From assembly GCF_010183535.1 (NCBI RefSeq), contig NC_071332.1, positions 22,258,001 to 22,322,000 of the forward strand: a stretch of 64,000 nucleotides of DNA, read 5' to 3'. Below, piece by piece: positions 11,172 to 24,300 of this stretch. Positions within the stretch are counted from its first letter, which is position 1; each line of letters begins with the position of its first letter. The stretch is from Caenorhabditis remanei (taxonomy: Eukaryota > Nematoda > Chromadorea > Rhabditida > Rhabditidae). The notes under the pieces were generated by a model. That model was not told the origin of the DNA and made no database searches. It worked only from the letters and a program-made list of their open reading frames with translations. Both the position numbers and the translations under genes were made by a program.

Positions 11172-12864
11172 TCAATTATCTTCGTCATCGGAGTTACTTC
11201 CAATCATCGCAGTTGCCGGATGACTTTCAATGAGACAATAATCAATTCCTCTCTTGATTCTTACATATCCATCCTCTCCCCAATTATCAGCCCAAGAGTT
11301 TCGAACTATCCAATATGGAACATTATTTTCGGATGTACCATAACCAACAATAGCAACTGAATGCCATTCAGCAGGTGTCATTTGGTAGCAATCTTCGGTT
11401 TGGAGCACTCCAGAATTGTACCATTCGAATTTCTCACCAACTCGAAAATCTGGAACATTTAGCATATCATAGTTCAGAATATTACATTTTAAAACCCACA
11501 AGCTGCTGATGGTATATGATTATAGTACAGGTTCTCCATAATGTCCTCCTCTGCATACTCAGGATCGAATTGATACACCTTCATAGTCTCCGATTCGATC
11601 ACTTGTCTCTTCTCATCAGCCACACAGTTTCCAGTTGTATTCGCACGGAACTCCTCGTACGGATACGAGGAATCGCTCGCCTGGCCGTTGCGGTGCACAA
11701 ATTTTAAACCGTTGCGAGGATCACCTCCAACACATCCAGGCGTGTCACCAGAATCTGCACAATCACAAATCTCCTGGTCGGAGAGACTACGGTAGGATTT
11801 GGAAGCGACGGCGTTGGCGGTCTCAGTTATTGCGGTCGCGGCAAATGCCCAACAGCAACCACATTGTTCTAGAATATTTCATGTTTTAGAAGATATAATA
11901 CAGTACTGTGCAAAAATATACGACCTTGGCTGTTTTCAGTAGAAATTGTCCAACTTTGAGAGTGTCTCATAGTAATTCTGATTGTCACACCCAGTAGTTC
12001 TTTAATGAATCATGCAGATCAAATGTAGAGCTCCATTTTTAATGTTGACGATTTTTTTGTACGGGCATTCTCTAGTAAGTTACGTATCGACAAAGTTATT
12101 TCTCCCTAAAATCGACCAATAGTGCGATTTTTGAGCTGTTGTCTTAAAATGACCATAACTCTCTAGGAACTGTCCGTACAAAAAAGTTGTCAACTATAAA
12201 AATGAAGCTCTACTTTTTATCTATATGATCCATTAAAAACCTAATAGGTCTGAAAATCAGAACTACCATGACACACTCTCAAAGTTGGGCAATTTCAACT
12301 GAAAACGGCCAAAATTCGTGTATTTTTGCACAGTGCTGTACTTTTCATGCTGATCATACCTTGATCTTTAACAGGTCCCACAATTGGACTTCCATTAACC
12401 ACCACATCTCGTAAATCAAAGTAATCTGGAATTTCCATGTTCTGACGTTTCGGACGTTTTGAGTTCTTCTTGTTATGATGACGTGCACGTCTTGGTTTAT
12501 AGAGTGGAATGTCTGTGTGGTTGTGTGGGTGTATCCGGAAAATAGTTATATTTTTAAGCCATCCACCACCACTACTAACCTTCGAATACCGTCTCCGTCT
12601 TTCCTCTTCAGTCTTGTCTGCAAACTTATTCAACCCGAAAGTCACATTCCTCCCAGCCAATTTCGCTTCGTCATTCAACTCTTTTATCCGCTTATGATTT
12701 CTAGCAAAGTGACCCAATCTCTTCTTTCTCTCTTCTGGATTCCGATAGTAACGTTTGTGTTGACTTTGAAACTTTTCAAAATGTGTCAGCACTTCTTGAG
12801 AGTGTTGGGATACGGTAATATCTGATAGAAAGATTAGAAATAGGGGAAGGAATTGGATTATCAT
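11172..12864 (-). CDS. Papain-family (C1A, cathepsin L-like) cysteine protease
   Basis: Exons 12864-12360, 11868-11500 and 11449-11172 join in phase to 383 residues. A signal peptide (1-19) leads into a pro-region of the I29 inhibitor type (FEKFQSQHKRYY, then FGLNKFADKT, about residues 28-85) and a basic linker (RRARHHNKKNSKRPKR). The mature domain begins near IPDYFDLRD. Active-site features are Gln168, Cys174 in EQCGCCWAF, His321 in EWHSVAIVGYG and Asn342 in VRNSWADNWG. Two positions differ from the usual QGxCGSCW: Glu169 replaces Gly and Cys173 replaces Ser. It likely acts in lysosome-like compartments or is secreted, for example for digestion. TTTCTTTCAG near 12892 is a likely trans-splice acceptor. 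Intron 1 is mostly a palindromic element. The exon-2 donor T|GTGGGT was chosen because it alone keeps phase. Confidence 0.88.
11901..12338. mobile_element. Palindromic Tc1/mariner-like miniature element in the protease intron
   Basis: The ends CAGTACTGTGCAAAAATA and (inverse) CAGCACTGTGCAAAAATA are flanked by TA on both sides (11899-11900 and 12339-12340). The inverted arms extend about 85 bp with few mismatches and the interior is also self-complementary. The TA duplication and CAGT ends fit Tc1/mariner-type miniature elements. It occupies 438 of the 491 bp of intron 1. Its interior resembles 54254-54642. Confidence 0.85.
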
Positions 12865-13179
12865 CTTATTTAATCGGGGTTTCAGTGAAAAACTGAAAGA
12901 AATCAGGGTATTTGAAGGGGGTCTGGAAGACGATCAAAATTTTATCACCTTTCGGTAGAGACTAAAGAGACCAAAAAGTTCACTGAAACATTAAAAAAAA
13001 GGTGTTTCGATGGAACTTCTGTTCCAAAAAGTTGAGAAAAATGTTTTCAAAATCAGAAAACTTTATAGTCATATTGTTTTGGATTATCTTGTAGTTTTAA
13101 TTTTTGTGGCAGTGATTGATAACCATGTATTTGTACGATTCGTAAACATTCTCATTGCTTAATTTTTTATTTTCTAATC

Positions 13180-13378
13180 CACAGCAGTGTAAGGCGTAAA
13201 GTTCGCAAACAGATCTGAATTTTTTCCGAGTCGCGTTGCGTGCGCATCGCGGTTTATATTGAAAGATGCGACAAAAAAACGTAAAAATCTTTTGCACTCA
13301 GCCAAGTCTTTTTTGGCACCGTTCCAACCGTTGTGCGACGGACTGCTTTTCCGCAACTTCAAGCCTTGCACTGTTGTG
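13180..13378. mobile_element. Small terminal-inverted-repeat element with 6-bp duplication
   Basis: The ends CACAGCAGTGTAAGGC and (inverse) CACAACAGTGCAAGGC are flanked by the direct repeat CTAATC (13174-13179 and 13379-13384). It is 199 bp long with no coding capacity. The internal motif TTGGCACCGTTCCAACCGTT is also present, slightly changed, near 56272 in an ncx-1 intron. Superfamily unassigned. Confidence 0.75.
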
Positions 13379-13424
13379 CTAATCTTTTTTTGTTGAATCT
13401 CACATGTGTATTTTATATTCAATC

Positions 13425-14400
13425 TTCCCATATAACTGCCTCAAGACTTCCCATAGCTCCTTTTTTCAAAAAATTTTGGCGTTCTAGAACATTCTGCCAA
13501 ATTATCCAATTATCGTGGCGAGACCTATATGTACACAGATCTTCCTATAGACTCATACATACAGCTCATTCGTTCATTCTTCTCCGTTCTCTCCTCCACG
13601 TCTTCAGAATACACAATATGCCTGTGACTCGTCCCATCAGGACTTCCCAGAGCTCTTTTTTTTAAATTATTGGGTTCTCGAACATTCTACCAAATTATCC
13701 AATTATCGTGGCGAGACCTATATGTACACAGATCCTCCCATAGGCTCATACATACAGCTCATTCGTTCATTCTTCTCCGTTCTCTCCTCCACGTCTTCAG
13801 AATACACAATATGCCTGTGACTCGTCCCATCAGGACTTCCCAGAGCTCTTTTTTTTAAATTATTGGGTTCTCGAACATTCTACCAAATTATCCAGTTATC
13901 GTGGCGAGACCTATATGTACACAGATCCTCCCATAGGCTCATAAATACAGCTCATTCGTTCATTCTTCTCCGTTCTCTCCTCCACGTCTTCAGAATACAC
14001 AATATGCCTGTGACTCGTCCCATCAGGACTTCCCAGAGCTCTTTTTTTTTTAATTATTGGGTTCTCGAACATTCTACCAATTATCGTGGCGAGACCTATA
14101 TGTACACAGATCCTCCCATAGGCTCATACATACAGCTCAGTCGTTCATTCTTCTCCGTTCTCTCCTCCACGTCTTCAGAATACACAATATGCCTGTGACT
14201 CGTCCCATCAGGACTTCCCGGAGCTCTTTTTTTTTTTAAATTTTTGGCGTTCTCGAACATTCTGCCAAATTATCCAATTATCGCGGCGAGACCTATATGT
14301 ACACAGATCCTCCCATAGACTCATACATACAGCTCATTCCTTCATTCTTCTCCATTCTCTTCTCCACGTCTTCAGAATACGCACTGTCTGCGTCTCGTCT
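13425..14400. repeat. Tandem array, five copies of a ~193-bp unit, upstream of ned-8
   Basis: Copies are phased by GAACATTCT at about 13487, 13680, 13873, 14067 and 14255, spaced 193, 193, 194 and 188 bp. Each unit holds ATTATCGTGGCGAGACC, TATATGTACACAGATC, a pyrimidine-rich TTCTTCTCCGTTCTCTCC, CACGTCTTCAG and a poly-T block. The middle copies are near identical. The first has an altered start and the last has an altered end leading into the ned-8 5' region. The short open frames that recur in each unit are by-products of the repetition. Confidence 0.92.
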
Positions 14401-14537
14401 CTCTCTAGTAGCGAGAGTCTCCTAGCTACATTGATTTTCGTCGTTTTTCTTGGTTTTACTCCATTTTCTTTTTATGTTTTTATCTCTGTCTTGGTACCAC
14501 TTCAATCCAATTTCATATGTATGTATATTCCAGAAAA

Positions 14538-14819
14538 ATGCTTGTCAAAGTCAAGACTCTGACCGGAAAAGAAATCGAGTTGGACATTGAAGGGAACGAT
14601 CGCGTGGAGAGAATCAAGGAGAAGGTAAGAATATATTGGAACCCAGCAATTCATAACTCCTAACTTTTGCAGGTTGAGGAGAAAGAAGGCATCCCGCCAC
14701 CACAACAACGTCTAATCTTCGCGGGGAAACAGATGAACGACGACAAGACCGCTGCGGATTACAAGGTCGTTGGAGGATCGGTGCTCCATTTGGTGTTGGC
14801 ACTCAGAGGCGGTCTCTAG
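14538..14819 (+). CDS. ned-8: NEDD8 ubiquitin-like modifier
   Basis: Two exons (14538-14624, 14673-14819) give 77 residues with the beta-grasp fold sequence of NEDD8. The start is [17 protein letters not shown], the middle [20 protein letters not shown] and the end LVLALRGGL. Ala72 (Arg in ubiquitin) and Ile44 are present. The mature Gly75-Gly76 is followed by a single Leu that a NEDD8 protease would remove. It is conjugated to cullins by the UBA-3/UBC-12 route and activates SCF-type ubiquitin ligases. The start codon lies just after ATTCCAG, a trans-splice acceptor. A 193-bp tandem array ends about 140 bp upstream, so it probably overlaps the promoter. In C. elegans I recall ned-8 on another chromosome, so this may be a relocated or second copy. 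Confidence 0.93.
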
Positions 14820-15571
14820 GGTGTATAGGTCCAGAAAACCCTTATAATATTAAAACTTTTTTTTCTTTCTGAAATGAATTTTTTTGAAAATCCTTGTGTT
14901 CGAGTTTTAGAGGTTCACCCCATGCAAACAACAAAAAAAACAATGACGAAACTCCGTGATCCCTCACAGAAATAGTATTTATTTGTGATCCTGATCACAT
15001 CTCGGTGAGTCAGGTGCCTTTTAACTTCAGTTCTACTTTCTCTTATTATTTTTCGTAACCACGGGCGCAGTGTCGTCTACCTGTTTATTTGTGAATTTGC
15101 TCATTGAGTAAACTGTGGAAAAAGAAAACGAAAAAGAAGAAGAAGGTAAATAATGAGAGTTGATGGCAACCAACTAAATGTGTTGGGTTAAGCAGCGCCC
15201 GGCGTTTTGGAGAGGCTTGGGTGCTGCTTAGCACACAATTTGATATTGAACACCGCTCTGTGATATATGGTAACGTTGTAAGTGAACACGAAAAAAGTTG
15301 CATCTTTTATTCATTTTTTTTGTTCGATTTGTTCTTTTCTGCGGCAAACGCCGCGAAATGTGAAGGAGATAAACATTACCCATTTCCCACACAACTGGGA
15401 TGGTGGTTACAATGAAAAAAACGGAAAAACAAGAGTGTCTTAGGATTTTAGGTTGGCATTGTCAGAGAAAGGAAAAGAATACAATATCAACTCGAAAAAC
15501 GTCCAGGTCAGATCGACTATGCTAGAGGGGCGTGGCAATATATGGAGATGGCGTAACGGAGGGGTAGCTGC
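14820..15571. other. Intergenic region between ned-8 and the Q/Y-rich gene
   Basis: Convergent 3' flanks. I see no further gene. Short open frames around 15085-15415 on both strands lack splice or codon support. Confidence 0.5.
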
Positions 15572-15990
15572 TTAGAGGAGAGCATAAGCAGCGGCACCAA
15601 CAAGTGACAGAACAGCGGTGGACTTTCCGACAGAGTTGAAGAACACTTGGTTTCCTTGTTGATCGAATTGTCTTCCAGACTGGGTAGTTCCGTACATGGC
15701 TTGGCTAGTGTAACGTGGGGTGGTGGTCTGTCCGAATTGGGTTTGTCCGTATTGTTGAGTCTGTCCGTATTGTTGGTTTTGGTTCTGGTTGTAGCCTCGT
15801 GTCGTGGTTTGGTATTGATTGCTGAAATTCGGACATTTGTGTAAAAAAAAGTACGGTAGCGCTTTGGGGTACTGTAGGCAAAAATGAAAACTTACTTATA
15901 ATACTGCTGATTATTTGGCTGTTGGTATTGTTGGTTGTACTGGGCGAGAACGCAGGCGATGAGAAGAGAGGCAACAATGAAGGATTGCAT
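15572..15990 (-). CDS. Small secreted Gln/Tyr-rich protein
   Basis: Exons 15990-15896 and 15821-15572 join to 114 residues. The signal peptide is MQSFIVASLLIACVLAQ. It is followed by a low-complexity Gln/Tyr/Asn segment with repeats such as QQYGQTQ, then a more ordered stretch (RYTSQAMYGTTQSGRQFD, VFFNSVGKS) and a short hydrophobic tail (AVLSLVGAAAYALL). The tail could act as a GPI-anchor signal. A TTTTCAG trans-splice acceptor ends at 15998, eight bases before the ATG. Q/Y-rich secreted proteins in worms include cuticle, glycine/tyrosine-rich and antimicrobial-type peptides, but this one lacks the Gly-Tyr pattern of the latter. Function not assigned. Confidence 0.82.
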
Positions 15991-17710
15991 GATTAGGCTG
16001 AAAATTAGCTTTTTTTTTAATTAATAAAAAGGAGACTTTGAAAAAACGATGAGAAACAATGCTAGAGAAATTGCGTATTTATAAACCATTTTCATTTATA
16101 AAAACTGGAAAAAACTTGAGGTCTGAACTTTCGCGATGCTAAACAGATGTGTGTGCTGTTGTCCCAAATAACTCGTGCTCCCTTCATTAAATACCTCTGG
16201 TGGCAAACAGTCTCAAGACCACGCCCCTTTTTGAAGGGAGGAGACTATTTACTCCACTCTTTTTCTTTTACTTACTTCAAATCCACTTACCTCTTTCTCT
16301 CTTTTTTCGACGAAAGGACAAAAATGCCATCGGAGCAAAAAGTGAGGGAGAGAGGGCAACTATCAGTCAAAATCAAAATCAAATAAAGAGTTTTAGGGGA
16401 TAGGGAAAAAATGGTTTTGTTTAGAAACTGTATTAACAAGTGTCGTATGATGGTAGTGTTGCAGGTGTTCGATGTGAAATGGTCTTCCTTACCGTAAAAC
16501 CTGCAATAAAGGGGTCCGTTCGAAGTGGTATATCTTGGTTTCCAATAGAGATATCCAAAAGTTGTCAACTGGCAAAATATAATTCAATACATGTAGAACA
16601 TTTCTTTAGTTGAAAAAAATTTCGTATCTTTAAAGCCAGTCGAGATATTATGCTTCAAACTCTTGCGAGTGGGGTCTGAGTAGTGGTTGGCGTTTCAAGT
16701 GGATCCAAGTGCTATGTGATAGGAAATTTAATGATTATTCTGAATCTGTATCTAATTTTTGCAACTGCGGTCTGCGAGAAACGTTATGCACGTTTTTGGG
16801 CAAATGTGAGAATTTTCTTTAGTCTCATTAAAAATTGGTCTTATTCCTACGCACTTTTCTGTATTTCTCGGTTTTTACCACGAAATTTTGTAGAAATCTT
16901 TTTGTATGAACCTTTTTTTTCATAAAGGTAAGAAAAACCTCGGTTTGAGACTTTTGCACCAAACGATCACAAAAATGCGAATAACTTGTCTCAAAGGCGT
17001 CCATTTCAAACAATGCGTACAGATTGAGAATCAGCGTGAAATTTCCTATTAGATAGCAATTAGATCCACTTGACATGTACCTCATGATCATAGCTCCTCG
17101 ATGTACCCTTTTTCAATGTACCATCGGAAATTCTCACAAAAATGTGTATAACTTTTCTCAAAGACTCCCGTCCATCATAACCTTATTCTCATTTCATTTT
17201 AAATAGAATTTCTCAAAGTACTACAAACTTGATTAGCAGCTTCCTAATGGTCTGGTTAAAAAGTTTCCGCAGCTCCGTATGGTCTGCTTAGCTCCTAAGC
17301 AGCACCTCCAAATACACCCACTATTTACACTTTGCTTATCAACAGTGCAAAGAGCAAAGGTTAATAGTTTTCCCCACACCAAACTATGTATATTCATTCG
17401 AGACAAAGTTTTTTCGCCAAGTTTTTTTTCTTCCAATCGTAAAAAAAATGGAGCACTTGTTCTCTATCTGCTCAATGTCAAATTTTGTTTGCTTTGCTTA
17501 TCCCCCACCAAATTATCAAGTAAAAAGACAAATAATTTTGGGGTGTCTACATGCGCAGAACTTGTGTAAATATGTATATTTAACTTGATTTTTTTCTCAA
17601 AGTTAATAAATTACTTTTTAGTGACTTAGATATAAAAAAGACATCACATTGGCATGCGGGAAAGGGAATTTTGGCAAAAAATACAGAAAAAAAACACGAT
17701 AAAAACATTA
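15991..17710. other. Non-coding region with an inverted repeat
   Basis: Contains the presumptive promoter of the Q/Y-rich gene, a large inverted repeat (16696-17072) and the 3' flank of the CDK5RAP3 homologue. No supported gene. Confidence 0.5.
16696..17072. repeat. Imperfect palindromic element
   Basis: The left arm CAAGTGGATCCAAGTGCTAT at 16696 pairs with TAGATCCACTTG ending at 17072. AGGAAATTTAATGATTATT pairs with the region around 17030-17050 (GTGAAATTTCCTATTAGATA). Arms are roughly 55 bp and diverged. A longer weak complementarity continues inward. No coding capacity. Confidence 0.65.
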
Positions 17711-19288
17711 TTATGTTCCACCAAGTGCTTGATTGATACCGCCCATCAAATTGACTCTTCTTCCGTTATACTTCTTTGAAATTTCAGATTCCACCTGCTT
17801 CTGAAGCACTCGGGTGCTTTCTACAATTGTTTTCAGCTCATCATTAGCTTTGCTTACAGCTACACGAGCGGCCTCTTGATTTTCAGTCATTAGGGTTTGA
17901 AGGCGTTTGTAGCGGTGCTCCATGTCCCGCTTCTTTTCGAGTTCTTCGACGACTTGCTCGACGTACTGTGGACATCCTCGAATTTTGAACAAATGAATTT
18001 TTTGGGGATTCTCGAATTCCTTGAGCACATCTTGAATTCCATCAATCCATTTTTTCAGATCCTTATCCGTCACTTTAGCCACCTCATCTGGTCGCTTTTC
18101 GGCTCCACGAATCAGAATATCCGCTCCCGTTTCGCGAGTTTCGTCTTCCAAACGCATTGAAAGGAAGGCTAAGAGCTCGAGAAGCTCTTGTTTCAACGCT
18201 TTTTGAGATTCGGAATTTTCGAGAAGGTTCAATGCATCTTGCCCACTTGCAACTTTCTCTCCGACTGCTCCAGAATCATCGGCGACGACGTCGATAGCGA
18301 TTTCAGTGGAATCTGCGCCGAAATCGATTTCTGCTCCATCACCAAAGTCGATATCATCTCCGAAATCGATTTCATCTGAATCTTCAACTTTATCACCTTT
18401 TAGAAGCAGATCGAAATTTGGTTTCTCGACACGATCTGGCTTCTGATGGTATTTCCATTCGTACGTTGTCACATCTACTCCACGCTCCGAAATCAACGTT
18501 AAAATCGGGAGAATCAACGATGATTCTGGAGCGGAATTTTGATGCATATAGTTGCGGAACGCCTTGAAATACTCTCTGGCGGGCGAAAACGTCTGGATTT
18601 CTTTCGCAATTTTCTCAAAAAATACAGGAAGATCCGCAGCGAGCTCCAGAAGCTCCGCTCTCAAACTATGGCCCTTGATTCCCATTTTTTGAACTTCTTT
18701 CTCGAACTGTTTCTTCGAATCCTCTGCCTGTTTTCCATAATCCGAGAATTTCTTGATTGCATCCGTCACCGCTTGATCATTCTTCGAAATCTGCTTTTTG
18801 AGTCCAGGAATTTCGTATTGAGCGAGTCGTTGAAGAGTCTGAGCCGCTTCCGCCAAATATACATTATCTTTTTTATACATTCCCTCGATCTCCTGCCAGT
18901 CCTTCATTCGTTGCGATGAATAGAATCCCAGAAAGTTTTTCGTGTCTTTTTCAGTGTCTCGAAGGATTTCGATTATCTGACAGCAATGGAAGTAGTTTAT
19001 ATCTGAAATTATTGATTTTATTATCATATCCCGTATTCCTGATTCAACACTTACAAGCTCCTTGAAGAAGTTCGACGATTTTCTGCGATTCAGGCATATC
19101 GAGAATGGCATGTTTGATTTTTTCACGAATCGCTAGCACACTCTTCTGCCAATCTTTGTTGCAGTGACGTCGGGATACGAGCCAATCTGGAAATAAATTG
19201 ATTTAAATCGAATTCTTTGAAAGTTTCGTTACAAACTCGTACCCAGAAGTTTGCTGCTGTGAATATCGATCGGCAAGTCGTCGCTCAT
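17711..19288 (-). CDS. cdkr-3: CDK5RAP3 (C53/LZAP) homologue, UFMylation-pathway adaptor
   Basis: Exons 19288-19243, 19186-19055 and 19002-17711 join in phase to 489 residues. The N-terminus reads MSDDLPIDIHSSKLL, and conserved blocks include INYFHCCQIIEIL, YSSQRMKDWQEIEGMY and QYEIPGLKKQI, characteristic of CDK5RAP3. An acidic, low-complexity centre has repeated IDFG motifs (DEIDFGDDIDFGDGAEIDFG, about residues 270-300). These are the shuffled UFIM/AIM-like motifs that bind UFM1 and ATG8 in this family. A long coiled-coil-prone helical C-terminus follows. The protein works with the UFL1-DDRGK1 ligase at the endoplasmic reticulum and in ER-phagy. TTTACAG precedes the start. It is divergent from prmt-1 with 485 bp between start codons. 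Confidence 0.93.
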
Positions 19289-20922
<1,634 letters not shown>

Positions 20923-21347
20923 AAACATTCTGTTTCACGTTCTACTTTTTGCCTCATTTTTATACCTTGTTGACTCTGTTTCTATTCTTTTTCCCTTCTA
21001 CATTTTTCTCTGTCCCCACTATCCACTTTGTTTTGCGCAGATACTCAATTTAGAATCCCCACACCCCGTTGCTCTTTAACTCTCCTTTGAATTGTCTCAT
21101 TTCCTCCGTTCACCCCTTTACTTCCCGATTCCTCTTTTTGTACATACCTCGATGCGGGTTGTTGTCGCCACTCGCTTCATCCTTGCGCGCGCACTCAGCT
21201 CGGTTCCGTGCATCATTTGTTGATCATTTAATTTAAAAAATTCTTTTCAAGATTCATCTTGTCATGTTATACAACCGATCGCATGAGGTAACTAGCCTCT
21301 AGTTACCTCTTTCACTCTCTATAGACGGCTTATGCAGTTCTTGTAGA

Positions 21348-24300
21348 ATGGAATCGGGTAGCGCGGGTCCTTCAACTCCCCAGGAAATGGAAGAGGAAGT
21401 TCGGGAATCTTCTGTGCCGAGCACTTCTGAACCGGAAAAAGGACCTCGAAAGGGTGTTGAGCTGGTATTAGAGTCTAATGACGACTGGAAAATACAAGAA
21501 ATCGGTTACGACGGTGTCGAGAGATACATGAAACCCGAAACTTTCACTGATAATGTCGGAAAGTTGGCAAGAAAAGTTGAATGGATGAAGTTGGTCAATC
21601 CGACGAATCCATACGAAAATGCAAAAGTTGATCCACAGGAAAAGTTAGACGATGAGGTAAACTATAAGAAAAGGGCTGAGAAATGTCAACTGTATTAGTT
21701 CAGAACGTGGCAAAAGGGGGCGGAAATGTTGAGTTGGTGACACCAGAGGCAGGACCGTGGAGCTCTGTTGCCAAGTATTTACAGTATGTGCTATTCAGAG
21801 GAATCTGAATTAATACAACTTTCCAATTACAGTGAGTCACTGAACCAGTTGAATATTCTACTCGACGACATGTCTGTAATGAAAACGACGGATTACATGA
21901 AAGCGTTGACTGTTCTCGATCCGCTAACAATTCACGAACCAACGCCTGAAAGTATTAACACGAATCGGGGAACACAATGGATATGGAAGCGTCGGGCACT
22001 TCAGGAAGCCGTTCAAGTGTTAGATACAGCTCAGAAGCAGCGTCAAAGAGCTCACGCTAACTTGGGATTGTCGGCAGAGTATATTGCGCATTTACAAAGA
22101 ACCAAATTCTTCGAGTGAGTGGAGCTGTAGAGTTTTCGCTGAATGTTTCTGGAGATACCGGCTGAAAATGCAGAAAACCTTGTATTTTTAAGCTCTAAAT
22201 CGGAGATTTTCAGTCATTTTTCACTGGTAACGGTTTTGATCGATTTCAGCCAAGTTTTTGAAGATTTTCAGCTCAAAAACTTGATTTTTTAGAGATTTTC
22301 AGCCTATAGATGATTTCAGACCAATTTCAGTGATTTTAAGTTAGACTTCTATGATTTTTAATCATTTTTGATTGATTTTAGCTCCGTTTTCATGATTTTG
22401 AGCTCAAAAATTTTTTTGACTATTTTCAGCATATTCCTCTCTCCGAATGGTCTAGATATCATAGGAAATCCGTACCTGTACGATTTTAGACCGACTTCAG
22501 AGATTTTCAGTCATTTTCAACCGAATTGTGACTATTTTCAGGCTATTCCTGATTCCCAATGGCCTTTCTTGAATTTCTGACTGATTTTCATCCGATTTGG
22601 ACTATTTTTTGCTTGAAATTCGAAATTTGCTGCCTAAAAATTGACTATTTTCAGCCAATTCCTTCTCCCTAATGATACCTGGGTCTCTAGAAAAAATCTC
22701 GATGCTTTTTGAACGATTTCCGACCGATTTTCACTAAAATCGATAATTTTTTATCATTTTAGACCGATTTAAAGCTCAAAAATGGGTTTTTTGCTGCTAA
22801 AATGGGCTCTCCAACCTATATTTTCAATTCCAGAGAGCTCAAAGAGATGCGTGAAATTTGGCGAGTGCGAAAGACCGGCGACTTTGTCTACGGCGATCTC
22901 TCCTATCACATTTTCGGCTGGAAATACGACACACCCAACCTTTTCGACATCTCTCGACGAGCGTTATCCAACAAATTTGAAGATCAGAACTTGTCGATTA
23001 TCGAGGTTTCTGTGCCGAAAGATCTCGCGAGAAGAAGCATGTTAACAGTGTCAATTGTCAAGGATAATATAGAATCGGGGGAGCTGTTCCGTGATCCGAA
23101 AGACACGAAATACATGTATTCTTATAAGGAAGTGGATGCGGAGAAGGTGAAAGGACTTCACTGGAAGGATTCTTTGAAGTGGGCACAGAATTCGTTATTG
23201 CTGAGGGACTCGTTCGCCAAGGTGACTATTTTCGGTTTAAATTCATTATTTTTGACGATTTTCATAGATAAGTTGCACTTATATGATTTCTCAGTCGAGA
23301 AATGCATTTTTTTTTCGTGAAAAATTGCGATTTTTGATATTTTTCACTCTAAATAAGTGATTTCTGACTCTCAAATTCACGATTTTAACTCGAAATCTGG
23401 AAAAATTAGTGTGTTTTTCATAGTTTTTGACTGACAAGTCAACGTTTCTTTCAAATTTTATCATTTTCAGCTCTGCGATGAAGCTATAAAACTGCGAAAT
23501 CGTCTGTCTATAATCCGTGACAACGTCCTTCTCATCCGCCTCTTCGACGACTGGCTCCTCCGTTTCGAGCTCCAATGGTTCCCATTCCAAGCTGGAGAAA
23601 TCAAAGAGGAAGGCGACATCTATCTGAATCGAGTGCTCCGCGAGATGCTCATCGGCTTCGAGTGCACCAAATTCGTGCGTCCTCAATTCTTCTGCTCCAT
23701 GCCTGTAACTCATCTACCGGAGGCGTTAGATTTAAGAGGGTGTGGTGGCTATGACACAAAACTAATCGAGGATCGTGCAGTGAGACCTCGATCAATTCTG
23801 GAGAGAATGCTTGATGTGGCTTCCCACCGCGCGCTTTGTAATATGGTCACTGATGTCGCTGAAAGACTGTGCACTCCGAATCTGGATCCAACTGTACATT
23901 ATAGATGGTTGCATTGTGGACGGGTGAAGTCGAGAATGCAGTTTAATTTGACGTCGAAAGACTACGAACAGTATATGGGAACGTAAGTTCGATATCCTTT
24001 TAGCACGGCACCTTCTTACAACCACGCTCTACCGAAACCAAAGAAAATTGTGCCCGAAACTGAGACATTTCTCAAGGTCATTTCGGTGGAGCGCAGTTGT
24101 AAGAGCTGTGCCGTGCTAATAGATTTCACTGAATTTCAAATAGCTTCAGCGTTCGCTACGTGTTCTTTGCGAGCATTTCGATGGATGGTGTCGACATCGA
24201 AACGAAAGAAGGCCAAAAAATGAAGTGTGATCGAGACGCGGCTCGTGTCTTGTACGCTTGCCAGTTCGTCGTTAGTTGTTACTCCGTCACAATGGTCTCT

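Noticed and set aside
13670..14239. Repeated 60-62-codon frames (MGSRTFYQ and following) in the 193-bp units
   Set aside because: They recur only because the DNA unit is repeated. Each is closed by the poly-T junction, with no signal peptide, splice support or domain.
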